From: Mycobacterium dioxanotrophicus
Lineage (GTDB): Bacteria; Actinomycetota; Actinomycetes; Mycobacteriales; Mycobacteriaceae
Assembly: GCF_002157835.1 (NCBI RefSeq)
Contig: NZ_CP020809.1
Coordinates: forward strand, 5,518,001-5,582,000
DNA length: 64,000 nt
Reading direction: 5' to 3'
Under the pieces are notes generated by a model. It was given only the letters and a program-made list of their open reading frames with translations, had not been told where the DNA came from and made no database searches. Positions within the stretch are counted from its first letter, which is position 1. Each line of letters opens with the position of its first letter. The position numbers were made by a program, and so were the translations under genes. Below are positions 8,770 through 18,582 of this stretch, piece by piece.

Positions 8770-9953
8770 GATGCCGTCCGCCTTTCCTGGGCCTGCAACA
8801 CCCGATCCCGTTCGGCGGGAGTCTCGGCCAGCCGAACCACGGTGCGGGCCAACATGATTGCCCCCTCCACCACGGCCTTGTCAGCGCTCGGACCGGCGGC
8901 CGCCGCGGTGAACGCGGGCTGGTGGATGGCCGCCCCTCCGGAGTCGATGCCGATGACCGGATGTATACCCGGCATCACGTGGGTGACGTTGCCCATGTCG
9001 GTACTGCCCATCGGCACACTGGCTTCCACGCTGGCCGGCAGCGGCTCACGTCCGAGACTCACCATCTCCGCGCGGACGGTCTCCGAAAGCCACGGGTCGG
9101 GCAACAGCTCGGCGTAGGCGGGTGCGGTCTCGCTGACCTGATGCGTGCAGCCGGTCGCGATCGACCCGGCCGAGAAACAGCCGGCCATCCGGCCTTCCAA
9201 CTCGTGCAGCGCGGTCATGTCGGTCGCGCGCATGGTGTAGCGCAGTTCGGCATGGCCCGGGATGATGTTGGTGGCCTGGCCGCCGTTGGTCACGATGCCG
9301 TGCACCATCTGCCCCGGCAGCAGCTGTTGCCGCAGCAGCCCGATCGCCACCTGTGCGACCGTGACCGCGTCACCGGCGTTGACCCCCATGTACGGCGCCA
9401 CCGCGGCGTGCGATTCCCGGCCGGTGTAGTCGACCGTCACCTCTGAGAGCGCCAGCGAGCGGGCCGCGGCGATGTCCACCGGACCGGGGTGCAGCATCAC
9501 CGTGGCGGCGATGTCGTCGAAGGTTCCGGCGCCCAGCATCAACACCTTTCCCCCGCCGAGCTCTTCGGCCGGCGTGCCGAGCAGCACCACTGTGAGGCCG
9601 AGCTGGTCGGCCACCTCGGCGAGCGCCAGCGCGGTGCCGACCGCGGAGGCCGCGATGATGTTGTGCCCACACGCATGCCCGATCTCGGGCAGGGCGTCGT
9701 ACTCGGCGCAGATCCCCACCACGAGCGGGCCACTGCCGTAAGACGCCCGGAATGCGGTGTCGAGGCCACCGGGCGCGGCGGTCATCTCGAAGCCGTACTC
9801 GGCCACCAGTGCCTGGGTTTTGGCGCAGCTGCGATGCTCGGCGAACGCCAGCTCAGGCTCCGCGTGGATGGAGTGGGACAGCTCGATGAGGTCGCCACGG
9901 CGCCGGTTGACGGCGTCTTCGACGCTCAGCGAGGCGGCGGCGGTGGGCATCAT
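8766..9953 (-). CDS. amiB1: M20-family amidohydrolase AmiB1
   Basis: A 395-residue M20 peptidase-family amidohydrolase. Zinc-site motifs are [28 protein letters not shown] and MLHPGP, with a C-terminal [14 protein letters not shown] site. The central domain begins after [17 protein letters not shown]. Length and motifs match amidohydrolases related to AbgB/carboxypeptidase Ss1. Homology supports a start at the twin ATG codons 9953/9950 rather than the more upstream in-frame codons, which would run into deoD. It is divergent from deoD with 44 bp between starts and is the first gene of an amiB1-amiA1 operon. Confidence 0.92.
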   Translation of the reverse strand: MMPTAAASLSVEDAVNRRRGDLIELSHSIHAEPELAFAEHRSCAKTQALVAEYGFEMTAAPGGLDTAFRASYGSGPLVVGICAEYDALPEIGHACGHNIIAASAVGTALALAEVADQLGLTVVLLGTPAEELGGGKVLMLGAGTFDDIAATVMLHPGPVDIAAARSLALSEVTVDYTGRESHAAVAPYMGVNAGDAVTVAQVAIGLLRQQLLPGQMVHGIVTNGGQATNIIPGHAELRYTMRATDMTALHELEGRMAGCFSAGSIATGCTHQVSETAPAYAELLPDPWLSETVRAEMVSLGREPLPASVEASVPMGSTDMGNVTHVMPGIHPVIGIDSGGAAIHQPAFTAAAAGPSADKAVVEGAIMLARTVVRLAETPAERDRVLQAQERRTAS

Positions 9954-9997
9954 CGCAGTATCGCATTGCCTGTTTGCGCCGGTTAAGCTCGGCCACC

Positions 9998-10810
9998 GTG
10001 ACCGTTGGAGAGCTCGCGTCCGCACAAGCCAAACTGCTCCTCGCGTCCGCAGAAGCCATCGCCGAGCGCACCGGCGTCGACCGCCACGACGTCGCGGTGG
10101 TGCTGGGTTCCGGGTGGGCTCCGGCCGTCGCCGAGCTGGGTGACCCGGTCGCGGTGGTGCCTATGGCCGAGTTGCCCGGATTCACTCCGCCCAGCGCGGC
10201 CGGGCACGGCGGGCAGGTGCTGTCGGTACGCATCGGCGCACACCGGGTCCTCGTGCTCGTCGGACGGATCCACGCCTATGAGGGGCACGACCTGCAGCAC
10301 GTCGTGCACCCGGTACGCACCGCTGCGGCGACCGGGGCGCACACCGTGGTGCTGACCAACGCCGCAGGCGGTCTGCGCGCGGACTACCAGGTCGGCCAGC
10401 CGGTGCTGATCAGCGATCACCTCAACTTGACGGCGCGGTCGCCTCTGGTCGGGGCGCAGTTCGTCGACCTGGTCGATGCCTATTCGCCGCGGCTGCGCGA
10501 CATTGCCCGCGAGATCGACCCGACCCTGGCCGAGGGGGTCTACGCGGCGCTACCCGGCCCGCACTACGAGACCCCGGCCGAGATCCGGATGCTGCGCACG
10601 CTGGGCGCCGACCTGGTCGGCATGTCGACGGTGCACGAGACCATCGCCGCCCGGGCCGCAGGCGCTCAGGTGCTGGGCGTGTCGCTGGTGACGAATCTGG
10701 CGGCGGGTATGACGGGCCAGCCGCTCAGCCACGCGGAAGTGTTGGAGGCCGGCCGTCAGTCCGCGGCCCGGATGGGCTCCCTGCTGGCCGCTGTGATCGC
10801 GCGTCTCTGA
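9998..10810 (+). CDS. deoD: Purine nucleoside phosphorylase
   Basis: A 270-residue trimeric-type purine nucleoside phosphorylase, which splits inosine and guanosine (or deoxy forms) with phosphate to free base and (deoxy)ribose-1-phosphate. Family motifs: VVLGSGW (phosphate loop), [32 protein letters not shown] with the base-binding Glu region, and [15 protein letters not shown] 9998 matches the length of M. tuberculosis DeoD (Rv3307, also called PunA). It overlaps the convergent AbrB-type transporter gene by 55 nt. With add, cdd, deoA, upp and pmmB it forms the salvage set of this region. Confidence 0.95.
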   Translation: MTVGELASAQAKLLLASAEAIAERTGVDRHDVAVVLGSGWAPAVAELGDPVAVVPMAELPGFTPPSAAGHGGQVLSVRIGAHRVLVLVGRIHAYEGHDLQHVVHPVRTAAATGAHTVVLTNAAGGLRADYQVGQPVLISDHLNLTARSPLVGAQFVDLVDAYSPRLRDIAREIDPTLAEGVYAALPGPHYETPAEIRMLRTLGADLVGMSTVHETIAARAAGAQVLGVSLVTNLAAGMTGQPLSHAEVLEAGRQSAARMGSLLAAVIARL

Positions 10811-11856
10811 GCGCTGAACCGGGCCAATGCCCGGGCCATCAGCGGCGCCGCGAACAGCATGAGCAGCATGCGGACCACCTGGACCGCGATGATGAAGGTG
10901 ACGTTCGAACCCGTCTCCACGGCGGTCGCCAGCACGGCGTAGACGCCGCCCGGGCTGGTCGCGAGGTAGCCCTCCAGTTCGGTGATGCCGGTGACTTTCG
11001 CGAGCACGATGCCAAGGCCTGCGGTCGCCGCTCCCAGCATCACGATCAGCCCGAGCGCCAGCGGCAGGATGCGGCCGATCGCCCGCACCGAAGCCAGGGT
11101 GAAGGACAACCCGGCCTGCCAGCCGATGAGCATGTAGGCGGCCTGCACCAGCACCATCGGGACGGTGAGGCCGAACGACAGGCCAGTGAGCTGAAGCGTG
11201 ATCGTCAGCGCCAGCGGCCCGAGCAGACCCGCGCCAGGCAGGCGGATCAGCCGACCGCCCGCGGCACCGACCACGACGAGTGCTGCCAGCATGGCCAGGC
11301 TCAAATACCAAGGAGCCGAATGGGTTTGCGTCGGCGATGAGCCGGGGTGCGACCGATCGGCGTGATAGACCACGGTGACCATCACCGGAATCGTTGCGGT
11401 GACCAGGGCCACCCGCAGATACTGCACCACCGATACCACCCGGTCGTCGCCGCCGAGTTCGCGGGCGATGGCCACCAGCCCGGAGGCACCGCCTGCAACC
11501 AGTGCCAGCGCACCGGTCAGCGGGCTGACGTCGCGATGCAGGCCCAGCAGCGCGCCTGCGACGACGCTGAGCAGCAACGTGGCCACCGCGATGGCCAACA
11601 CGATCAACCAGTCGGGCCGAAGCGCGTCGACGGCCTCCGGCCGAACCATGGTGCCGATGTAGACGCCGAGCACACCCTGCGCTGCCAGGCCGGTGTGCGG
11701 CGGCAATCGGGCCGGGGCCAGCGCGGCCAACGCCAGCGCGACCCCTACCACCAGCGCGGCGAACAATCCGGCAGACGGAACACCGATGGCGGTGAGGGCA
11801 ACGGTCACGGCGACGGTCAGCGTCACGAGAACGACCCAGCTCAGCATCCGTCGCAT
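10756..11856 (-). CDS. AbrB-family membrane transporter
   Basis: A 366-residue hydrophobic protein with about 10 transmembrane helices arranged as two similar halves, as in the AbrB (ammonia monooxygenase-like, DUF-type) transporter family. Typical segments are [29 protein letters not shown] in half one and [14 protein letters not shown] and [23 protein letters not shown] in half two. Substrate is unknown. ATG 11856 is chosen because GGAGG precedes it by 6 nt. It is divergent from a MarR-type regulator, and a perfect 12-bp-arm palindrome lies 22 bp before its start, so MarR repression is likely. Its 3' end overlaps deoD in antisense. Confidence 0.85.
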   Translation of the reverse strand: MRRMLSWVVLVTLTVAVTVALTAIGVPSAGLFAALVVGVALALAALAPARLPPHTGLAAQGVLGVYIGTMVRPEAVDALRPDWLIVLAIAVATLLLSVVAGALLGLHRDVSPLTGALALVAGGASGLVAIARELGGDDRVVSVVQYLRVALVTATIPVMVTVVYHADRSHPGSSPTQTHSAPWYLSLAMLAALVVVGAAGGRLIRLPGAGLLGPLALTITLQLTGLSFGLTVPMVLVQAAYMLIGWQAGLSFTLASVRAIGRILPLALGLIVMLGAATAGLGIVLAKVTGITELEGYLATSPGGVYAVLATAVETGSNVTFIIAVQVVRMLLMLFAAPLMARALARFSAQRRAITAASREPIRAAD

Positions 11857-11877
11857 GCCACCTCCGATTCCGATAAT

Positions 11878-11905
11878 ACCAAGTATTAACTTGTTAATAC
11901 TTGGT
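11878..11905. promoter_or_regulatory. MarR-type operator 1, 12-bp inverted repeat
   Basis: ACCAAGTATTAA and TTAATACTTGGT, perfect reverse complements separated by CTTG. It is located between the divergent AbrB transporter and MarR genes. It shares the CCAAG...CTTGG ends with the second site at 11943. The size suits a winged-helix MarR dimer. Confidence 0.75.
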
Positions 11906-11942
11906 CGCAACCTGGCTAATTCCCGATGACATGTGACAACTT

Positions 11943-11958
11943 CCAAGGTATAACTTGG
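11943..11958. promoter_or_regulatory. MarR-type operator 2 over the marR promoter
   Basis: CCAAG, GTATAA, CTTGG: a 5-bp-arm repeat with the same ends as operator 1. TATAAC (11949-11954) inside it sits at -12 to -7 relative to the ATG at 11961, the placement of a -10 element for a leaderless mRNA, and there is no Shine-Dalgarno. Bound repressor would cover this promoter, which predicts autorepression. Confidence 0.6.
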
Positions 11959-11960
11959 TT

Positions 11961-12416
11961 ATGGCCAGAACACAGGTCAGCACCGCCACCGAACTGCGGG
12001 AGTCGATGATGGCGGTCGCTCGGCAGATGCGCAGGCACCGTCCCGATCACGGCCTGACACTCAGCCAACTCGAACTACTGGGCGAGATCAGCCGCGCCGG
12101 GACCACCACCCCCGCCGAGCTGGGCGCCAGGCTGCACGTGCGGGTGCAGTCCCTGACCGACGGCATCAACGAGCTGGTGAACCGTGAGCTGATCATCCGC
12201 CGTCCCGACGAACACGACCGCCGGCGCCAACTCATCGAGCTGACCGCACAAGGCGCCGAGCTACTGCAGAGCGACCGAGCCGAGCGCGATGCCTGGCTGC
12301 ATACCGCGATGCGCGACCACCTCACCGATCTGGAACTCGGCCTGCTGACGCTCGTCGCCCCGGTGCTCCGCAAGCTGGCGTACGCCGATGCAAAAGCAGG
12401 CACACTTGACCCATGA
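11961..12416 (+). CDS. MarR-family transcriptional regulator
   Basis: A 151-residue winged-helix regulator. Its DNA-binding region is LTLSQLELLGEISRAGTTTP, then ELGARLHVRVQSLTDGINEL, with the wing RRPDEHDRRRQLIELTAQG typical of MarR proteins. ATG 11961 lacks a ribosome site and is directly preceded by a -10-like hexamer, suggesting a leaderless transcript. It overlaps pmmB by 4 nt (ATGA), so pmmB may be read from its promoter as well. Likely targets are itself and the divergent AbrB-type transporter, judged from the two related palindromes between them. The ligand is unknown. Confidence 0.88.
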   Translation: MARTQVSTATELRESMMAVARQMRRHRPDHGLTLSQLELLGEISRAGTTTPAELGARLHVRVQSLTDGINELVNRELIIRRPDEHDRRRQLIELTAQGAELLQSDRAERDAWLHTAMRDHLTDLELGLLTLVAPVLRKLAYADAKAGTLDP

Positions 12417-14059
12417 CCCAATCGGCGATTTCGGCGGTGGCTCAGACGTGGATCACCCACGACCCCGATCCGGACACCGCGGCAGAGCTGTCCGCATGTG
12501 ACCCAGATGAGCTCGCGCGGCGGTTCAACAACCCGTTGACGTTCGGCACAGCCGGGCTGCGGGGACCGGTACGCGGTGGACCTGACGCGATGAACATGGC
12601 CGTCGTACTGCGGACCACCTGGGCGGTGGCACAGGTGCTCAAAGACCAGCTCGCCCATGACAGCACCGGATTCATTCCCAGCGAGACACAGGTGGTGGTG
12701 GGGCGCGACGCCCGGCACCGGTCCGATGAGTTCGCCCTCGCGGCCGCGGAAGTCCTTGCTGCCCAGGGGTTTCAGGTGCTGCTGATGCTCGCCGCCGTCC
12801 CCACGCCCGTGGTGGCGTTCGCGGTGCGGCACCGCAGCGCCACGGCAGGTATCCAGATCACCGCGTCGCACAATCCGCCGGCAGACAACGGGTACAAGGT
12901 GTTCGGCAAAGGCGGCATGCAGATCATCTCCCCCACCGACCGCGAGATCGAGGCGGCCGTCGCCCGCGCACCCCATGCCGACGAGATACCCCGCGCCACC
13001 GTGCAGACCGGAGGCCTCAAGGAGATCCGGCACTATCTGGAGCGGGCTGCGCACGTGCGCCACACCACCGGTTCACTGCGAGTGGCACTGACCCCGCTGC
13101 ACGGAGTGGGCGGCGAATTCGCGCTCGACGCACTGGCAATGGCCGGCTTCGACGATGTCTACGTGGTGGAGAGCCAGTTCGCGCCCGATCCGGACTTCCC
13201 GACCGTGGCCTTTCCGAACCCCGAGGAGCCGGGTGCCACCGACGCGCTGCTGACGCTGGCCGCCAAGGCATCGGCCGACGTGGCGATCGCGCTGGATCCC
13301 GATGCCGACCGGTGCGCCGTCGGCATCCCCACCGCCGATGGCTGGCGCATGTTGTCCGGCGATGAAACCGGTTGGCTGCTGGGCGATTACATCCTTTCGC
13401 AGGTCGAACCCGGCCCGGTCAGCGAGGCCACGGTGGTGGCCAGCACCGTGGTGTCATCGCGGATGCTGGCCGAGATCGCCGCCGCGCACGGAGCCCACCA
13501 CGCCGAGACGCTGACCGGATTCAAGTGGCTGGCGCGCGCCGGAGGCCCCGGCACCACGCTGGCATACGCATACGAGGAGGCCATCGGGCATTGCGTCGAC
13601 CCCGCGGCAGTGCGTGACAAGGACGGCATCAGTGCCGCGATCGCGTTCTGCGATCTCGTGGTCGCCCTGCGCGATCAGGGTCGCACCGTGCAGGATGCGC
13701 TCGACGGCCTGGCCCTGCGGCACGGCGTGCACGTGACGGGTGCGGTATCACGGCCGGTCGAGGACGCCGAGGCCGCGATGTCACGGCTGCGGACCACCCC
13801 GCCTGCCGAGCTCGCGGGCTTCCCCGTGAGCGTCGAGGATCTGCTGCACCGGCCCGGCGAGCAGCGCACCGATGCGCTGATCCTCACCGGCGGTGACGAG
13901 CGGACCACGGTGCGGGTTGTCGTGCGGCCCTCCGGGACCGAGCCAAAACTGAAGTCCTACACCGAGGTTCGGTGCGCGCCGACCGACGACCTGACCATGG
14001 CACGGGCCCGGGCGAACACGCTCAACGACGAACTCGCCACGGCCGCCGCACTGTTTTGA
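12413..14059 (+). CDS. pmmB: Phosphomannomutase/phosphoglucomutase PmmB
   Basis: A 548-residue alpha-D-phosphohexomutase. The four active-site loops are present: phosphoserine loop TASHNPPADNGYKVFG, metal loop DPDADRCAVG, sugar loop YEEAIGHCVD, and phosphate loop RPSGTEPKLK. The early segment FGTAGLRGPV is also diagnostic. It interconverts hexose (or possibly pentose) 1- and 6-phosphates; in this purine-salvage context a phosphopentomutase role, linking nucleoside phosphorylases to central metabolism, is an attractive alternative. Position matches Rv3308 between deoD and upp. It is convergent with upp (4-nt gap) with no visible terminator between them. Confidence 0.93.
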   Translation: MTQSAISAVAQTWITHDPDPDTAAELSACDPDELARRFNNPLTFGTAGLRGPVRGGPDAMNMAVVLRTTWAVAQVLKDQLAHDSTGFIPSETQVVVGRDARHRSDEFALAAAEVLAAQGFQVLLMLAAVPTPVVAFAVRHRSATAGIQITASHNPPADNGYKVFGKGGMQIISPTDREIEAAVARAPHADEIPRATVQTGGLKEIRHYLERAAHVRHTTGSLRVALTPLHGVGGEFALDALAMAGFDDVYVVESQFAPDPDFPTVAFPNPEEPGATDALLTLAAKASADVAIALDPDADRCAVGIPTADGWRMLSGDETGWLLGDYILSQVEPGPVSEATVVASTVVSSRMLAEIAAAHGAHHAETLTGFKWLARAGGPGTTLAYAYEEAIGHCVDPAAVRDKDGISAAIAFCDLVVALRDQGRTVQDALDGLALRHGVHVTGAVSRPVEDAEAAMSRLRTTPPAELAGFPVSVEDLLHRPGEQRTDALILTGGDERTTVRVVVRPSGTEPKLKSYTEVRCAPTDDLTMARARANTLNDELATAAALF

Positions 14060-14063
14060 CGCC

Positions 14064-14687
14064 TCAGCGCGGCCCGAACTGACGGTCCCCCGCGTCGCCG
14101 AGGCCCGGGACGATGTAGGCAATATCGTTGAGCCCGTCGTCGATGGTCGCGGTGATCAAACGGATGCCCGGGGCCGCTTTTTCCAGCGCCGCAATGCCTT
14201 CCGGCGCGCACACCACACATACCGCCGTGATGTTGTGGGCGTTGCGGGCCTGCAGCAGGCCGAGGGTGTAGACCATCGACCCTCCGGTGGCCAGCATCGG
14301 GTCGAGCACAAACACCGACCGGGCACTCAGGTCGTCGGGCAGGGACGCCAAATACGGTGTGGGCTGGTGTGTCGTCTCGTCGCGGGCCATCCCGACGAAC
14401 CCCACCTGAGCCTCCGGGATCAGCGCGTGTGCCTGGTCGACCATGCCAAGACCGGCACGGAGCACGGGTACCAGCAGCGGTGGGTTGGCCAGTCGCGAGC
14501 CGGTGGTCTCGGTCAACGGTGTGCGCACCGGGACCTGTTCGCACGGTGCGTCGCGGGTGGCCTCGTAGACCAGCATGAGCGTCAAGTCACGTAGCGCCGC
14601 GCGGAAGCCCGCGTTGTCGGTGCGCTCGTCACGCAAGGTGGTCAGCCGGGCAGCGGCCAGTGGGTGCTCGACGACACGTACGTCCAT
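14064..14687 (-). CDS. upp: Uracil phosphoribosyltransferase
   Basis: A 207-residue enzyme, identical in length to M. tuberculosis Upp (Rv3309c). It makes UMP from uracil and PRPP. The PRPP-binding loop [12 protein letters not shown] and the uracil-binding region near the C-terminus ([24 protein letters not shown]) are clear. The N-terminus begins [20 protein letters not shown], as in the family. Its start lies 9 nt downstream of the ECF41 sigma-factor stop on the same strand, so it could be transcribed from the sigma-factor promoter in addition to its own. Confidence 0.96.
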   Translation of the reverse strand: MDVRVVEHPLAAARLTTLRDERTDNAGFRAALRDLTLMLVYEATRDAPCEQVPVRTPLTETTGSRLANPPLLVPVLRAGLGMVDQAHALIPEAQVGFVGMARDETTHQPTPYLASLPDDLSARSVFVLDPMLATGGSMVYTLGLLQARNAHNITAVCVVCAPEGIAALEKAAPGIRLITATIDDGLNDIAYIVPGLGDAGDRQFGPR

Positions 14688-14696
14688 GCGCCGACC

Positions 14697-15590
14697 TTAA
14701 ACGCTCTGCGCCGGATCAGGGACCGCAGTGGCGATGTGCGTCAACTTGTTCGGGCTGAGCACCCACAACAGCTCATCGATACCGTCCGCCGACGCCGCGA
14801 CCGTCAGAAACGCCGCCAGGGTGCCGTCCTGCGAAATCAGCGCGGCGGCCTGTCCATTCGCGGTGATCCAGGTGACCGTGGAGTTGCGCCAGAACCGGCG
14901 CCGGAACGCCAGCACGAACTTCGCGACCCGCTGCCTGCCGACGACGGGAATGGGCGCGGCGTTGCGCATCCCGTTCCCGTCGGTGTAGCTGGCCACGTCG
15001 GAGGCCAACAACTCCTCCAGCTCCGACATGTCGCCGGTCTGCGCCGCGGCCACGAACGCCGTCAACAACCGCCGCTGTTCGTCGGTGCTGGCCGGCTCGC
15101 CGCGCCGGGCGACCAGATGCCTACGGGCCCGGCTCACCAACTGACGGGCGTTGACGTCACTGACGGCGATGGTCTCGCCGATCAATTCGTACGGGTAGTC
15201 GAACGCCTCGCGCAGGATGTAGGCCGCCCGCTCGGGCGGCGCGAGTTTCTCCATCAACATCAGTGTCGCGACCTGAAGAGCCTCGCCGCGTTCGGCGCCC
15301 AACGCCGGGTCTGCACTGGTGTCGACCGGATCGGGAAGCCAAGGGCCGATGTAGGTTTCGCGCCGGACCCGGGCTGACTGCAGCACGTTGACGCACATCC
15401 GCGTCACCATGGTGGTCAAGAATGCGGCCGGCTCACGCACCTCGTCGCGTTCGGTGGCCTGCCAGCGCACCCAGGCGTCCTGCAGTACGTCCTCGGCCTC
15501 GGCGACACTGCCCAGCATGCGGTAGGCCAGGCCGAACAGCCGCGGGCGGACTTTCGTGAAGACCTCCTCGGCGTCGGCAAGGTCGGTCAT
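14697..15590 (-). CDS. ECF41-type RNA polymerase sigma factor with SnoaL-like C-terminal domain
   Basis: A 297-residue sigma factor. Region 2 is FGLAYRMLGSVAEAEDVLQDAWVRW; region 4 is YILREAFDYPYELIGETIAVSD followed by ARQLVSRARRHL. The linker motif WLPDP and a long C-terminal NTF2/SnoaL-like domain (residues about 175-297, with YTDGNGM and SPNKL) identify the ECF41 group, in which this domain replaces a separate anti-sigma factor. It is a paralogue of the sigJ gene at 41471-42394. It is divergent from a large LuxR-family regulator, and a TGTCACA motif lies in the gap. Nothing equivalent is at this spot in M. tuberculosis, where sapM follows upp. Confidence 0.9.
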   Translation of the reverse strand: MTDLADAEEVFTKVRPRLFGLAYRMLGSVAEAEDVLQDAWVRWQATERDEVREPAAFLTTMVTRMCVNVLQSARVRRETYIGPWLPDPVDTSADPALGAERGEALQVATLMLMEKLAPPERAAYILREAFDYPYELIGETIAVSDVNARQLVSRARRHLVARRGEPASTDEQRRLLTAFVAAAQTGDMSELEELLASDVASYTDGNGMRNAAPIPVVGRQRVAKFVLAFRRRFWRNSTVTWITANGQAAALISQDGTLAAFLTVAASADGIDELLWVLSPNKLTHIATAVPDPAQSV

Positions 15591-15644
15591 GAGAGGTAGT
15601 CAAACACACCGACGAACCCCGCCACCGGCGATGCCATGCGCGCG

Positions 15645-15687
15645 CTGTGACACATCGCACTGTCACAGATCAGCGGACGGCCCGGTC
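15645..15687. promoter_or_regulatory. Inverted repeat and possible ECF41 promoter upstream of the LuxR gene
   Basis: CTGTGACA (15645-15652) and TGTCACAG (15661-15668) are perfect inverted repeats with an 8-nt spacer. The right half supplies TGTCACA, the known ECF41 -35 motif, followed after 16 nt by GGTC (15684-15687), one base off the CGTC -10. This points transcription towards the LuxR gene. The left half points TGTCACA towards the sigma gene but without a good -10. Confidence 0.5.
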
Positions 15688-15723
15688 TATCTGAAAGACC
15701 CCCACCCGCAAAGAGGAGTATCG

Positions 15724-18489
15724 ATGCGCCGAACCCGACGCCTCTACGGTCGCGACGCCGAATGCGCTGCGCTCGACGAGTTCCTCGCCGACATCCGATC
15801 CGGCCGCGGCCGGGTGCTGGTGCTGCGCGGTGAGGCAGGTGTCGGCAAGACCGCGCTGCTGACCTATCTGCACAACCGCAAGCCCGATGTGCGCGTCCTG
15901 CGCGTCACCGGGGTGGAATCCGACATGGAACTGCCGTATGCCGGTCTGCAGCAGCTGTGCGCGCCGCTGCTCGACCGGCTCGACCGCCTGACCCGGCCCC
16001 AACGCGATGCGGTGAGCGTCGCCTTCGGCCTGGCCGCCGGGCCGGCGCCGGACGCCTTTCTGGTGGGTCTCGCGGTGCTGAGCCTGCTTTCGGAGGTCGC
16101 AGGCACGCAACCGCTGCTCTGCCTCGTCGACGATGCACAGTGGATCGACCGGGCCTCGCTGCAGGCACTCACCTTCGTCGCGCGCCGGCTCACCGCCGAA
16201 CCGGTCGGCGTGATCTTCGCCGCCCGGGCCACCGCAGGCCACGACACCGCGCTGGCGGGACTCCCCGTGCTGGCCATCACCGGGCTCTGCACCGAACACG
16301 CCGGACAGCTCCTCGACTCCGTCGTGCCGGGGCGTCTCGACCGCCGGGTCCGCGACCAGATCGTGGCGGAGACCCGCGGCCTCCCCCTCGGACTGTTGGA
16401 GTCCGCCCGCAACCGCACTGCCGCCGAACTCGCCGGCGGATTCGGAGACCCCGGTCGCCCCGGTCCCCCGCTGCAGATCGAATTGACCTACGCGCAGCGC
16501 ATCGCAGCCATGCCCGGCCCGACACGCCGGCTGCTGCTGGCCGCCGCCGCGGATCCCGTCGGCGACCCGTTGCTGTTGATGCGGGCGGCCCAGCGACTCG
16601 GTATCCCTGCGGACGCCCTGGCTCCGGCCGAACGCGACGGCCTGATCGAATTCGCAGGGCGCGTGCTCTTCAACCATCCGCTGGTGCGATCGGCGGCCTA
16701 CCGTTGCGCCGATCTGGCCGAGCGGCGTGCGATCCACGCGGTCCTGGCCGAGGTCACCGACCCCGCCGTCGACCCCGACCGGCGCGCCTGGCATTCGGCG
16801 TATGCCACCACCGGACCCGACGACACCGTCGCCGCCGACCTGGAAGCAGCGGCCGAGCGTGCACAACAGCGCGGAGGTGTGGCGGCCGCGGCCGCCTTTC
16901 TGCAGCGGGCCACCGCACTGACCCGAGATCCCGTACGTCGCGGTGCCCGGGCCCTGGCAGCAGCGCGCGCCAAGTGCGATGCGGCGGCCCCAGCCGAGGC
17001 CGAGGATCTGCTCGGCATCGCCGAACTCGGGCCGTTGACTGATCTGGACCGGGCCCGCGCCACACGGCTGCGGGCCCGGCTGTTGCTGTCTCGCGGCCAC
17101 CTCCAGGGTCCTGCGGTCCACGAACTGCTCGACGCCGCACGGCAATTGGAGAATTTAGACGATCCGGGCGCGGCTGAGACCTACCTCGAGGCGCTCACCG
17201 CGGCCATGCACGCCGGCCGGCTCGGTGAGGCGGGCACGTTGCACGACACCGCTCGGTCTGCGCGGGCCGTCGCGACGCCCGCGGCCGAACTGACTCATCC
17301 GGCGTACCTGTTGGTGAGCGGCATCTCGCGACGGATCGGGACCGACAGCGGCACAGGGCATACCGAATTGCGTGCCGCTGTGGCCCTGTTGGACACCATG
17401 CTGCACACGGATCCTTGCCACCTCCAGTGGCCGGGTGGGGCATTCCCGATCGCTCAGGAATCGGCCGTCCACGAGCTCTGGGACGACGAGGCGTGGCATC
17501 GGCTCGCGACGCGATCGGTCCAGCTGGCACGGGACACCGCAGCCCTGGCCATCCTGCCCCGGGCCCTCGGTTATCGGGCCGGAGCACACATCCAGGCCGG
17601 CGAATTCGCCGCGGCGGCCATGCTCATCGAAGAAGCCGATTCGATCAGCGCCGCAACGGGATACCCATCGATGACCGACCACTCACTGATCCTGGCCGCC
17701 TGGCGCGGTCACCCCACCGAAGCCAACCCCTTCATCCAAGCGGCCGCGGAGAGAGCCACGTCGCGCGGTGCGGGCCGCCTGCTCGGTTTGACCGCATATG
17801 CCAGGGCGCTCCTGCACAACGGTCTCGGCAACTACGACCAGGCGTACGCCGCCGCGCGTGAAGCGTGCGAATACCAAGACCTCGGCCTGTTCGGCTGGTC
17901 GCTCGGCGAGCTCGTCGAATCGGCATCGCGGTGCGGCGAACCCGATGCCGCCAAGCGGGCCCTGCGTCAACTGGAGGAAAGCACCCTGCCCAGCGGAACC
18001 GATTGGGCGCTGGGCACACTCGCGGCATCGCGCGCCCTGCTCGCCGACGATCAGCTTGCCGAGGAGCTGTACGTCGAAGCGATCCAGCGGCTCGACCGCA
18101 CGCGCATCGTCGTGCACCAAGCGCGGGCCCGGCTGCGGCACGGCGAGTGGCTGCGCCGCATGAACCGGCGTGCCGACGCGCGCACGCAACTCGGCGCCGC
18201 CCACACCATGTTCACGCGCATGGGCGCGCACGCCTTCGCCGAGCGGGCCCGCCGAGAGCTGGTGGCCGCCGGGCAGAAGACCCGGAGCCGATCCGTCGCC
18301 GGCGGCGACCGGCTGACCGCACAGGAAGCCCAGATCGCCGGACTGGCCGCCGCCGGCCTGACCAATCAGGAGATCGGGGCGCAACTGTTCATCAGCACCC
18401 ACACCGTGGAGTGGCACCTGCGAAAAGTATTCGTGAAGCTTCACATCACCTCGCGCAGGCAGCTGCGCGGGACCTCGTGGGCACATTGA
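15724..18489 (+). CDS. Large ATP-binding LuxR-family regulator (LAL/MalT type)
   Basis: A 921-residue regulator. The N-terminus is an AAA/NACHT-like ATPase with Walker A GEAGVGKT (residues 36-43) and Walker B-like LLCLVDDAQWID near 130. The middle (about 330-840) is Ala/Leu/Arg-rich helical repeat sequence of TPR type. The C-terminal LuxR helix-turn-helix is LTAQEAQIAGLAAAGLTNQE, then IGAQLFISTHTVEWHLRKVF. Such proteins are signal-integrating activators; ligand and targets are unknown. ATG 15724 has AAAGAGGAG upstream; the frame is open farther 5' but without homology. It is divergent from the ECF41 sigma gene, and a candidate ECF41 promoter lies 56 to 78 nt upstream. Confidence 0.9.
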   Translation: MRRTRRLYGRDAECAALDEFLADIRSGRGRVLVLRGEAGVGKTALLTYLHNRKPDVRVLRVTGVESDMELPYAGLQQLCAPLLDRLDRLTRPQRDAVSVAFGLAAGPAPDAFLVGLAVLSLLSEVAGTQPLLCLVDDAQWIDRASLQALTFVARRLTAEPVGVIFAARATAGHDTALAGLPVLAITGLCTEHAGQLLDSVVPGRLDRRVRDQIVAETRGLPLGLLESARNRTAAELAGGFGDPGRPGPPLQIELTYAQRIAAMPGPTRRLLLAAAADPVGDPLLLMRAAQRLGIPADALAPAERDGLIEFAGRVLFNHPLVRSAAYRCADLAERRAIHAVLAEVTDPAVDPDRRAWHSAYATTGPDDTVAADLEAAAERAQQRGGVAAAAAFLQRATALTRDPVRRGARALAAARAKCDAAAPAEAEDLLGIAELGPLTDLDRARATRLRARLLLSRGHLQGPAVHELLDAARQLENLDDPGAAETYLEALTAAMHAGRLGEAGTLHDTARSARAVATPAAELTHPAYLLVSGISRRIGTDSGTGHTELRAAVALLDTMLHTDPCHLQWPGGAFPIAQESAVHELWDDEAWHRLATRSVQLARDTAALAILPRALGYRAGAHIQAGEFAAAAMLIEEADSISAATGYPSMTDHSLILAAWRGHPTEANPFIQAAAERATSRGAGRLLGLTAYARALLHNGLGNYDQAYAAAREACEYQDLGLFGWSLGELVESASRCGEPDAAKRALRQLEESTLPSGTDWALGTLAASRALLADDQLAEELYVEAIQRLDRTRIVVHQARARLRHGEWLRRMNRRADARTQLGAAHTMFTRMGAHAFAERARRELVAAGQKTRSRSVAGGDRLTAQEAQIAGLAAAGLTNQEIGAQLFISTHTVEWHLRKVFVKLHITSRRQLRGTSWAH

Positions 18490-18582
18490 GCAGCCACGGA
18501 CCACGGACTGTCAAGGGTCCGCCACCGGGTGCCGACGGCAAGGCTCTGTTTATATCCGTCCCACCCATTCTGGAGGCTCCAC

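Noticed and set aside
15646..15667. CRP-like site TGTGA...TCACA
   Set aside because: The spacer is 12 nt instead of 6; the ECF41 -35 reading explains the halves better.
15670..17145. About 490-codon open frame antisense to the LuxR-type regulator
   Set aside because: No domain, poor composition (Gly/Arg/Gln-rich), and the plus-strand protein has Walker motifs and a LuxR helix-turn-helix.
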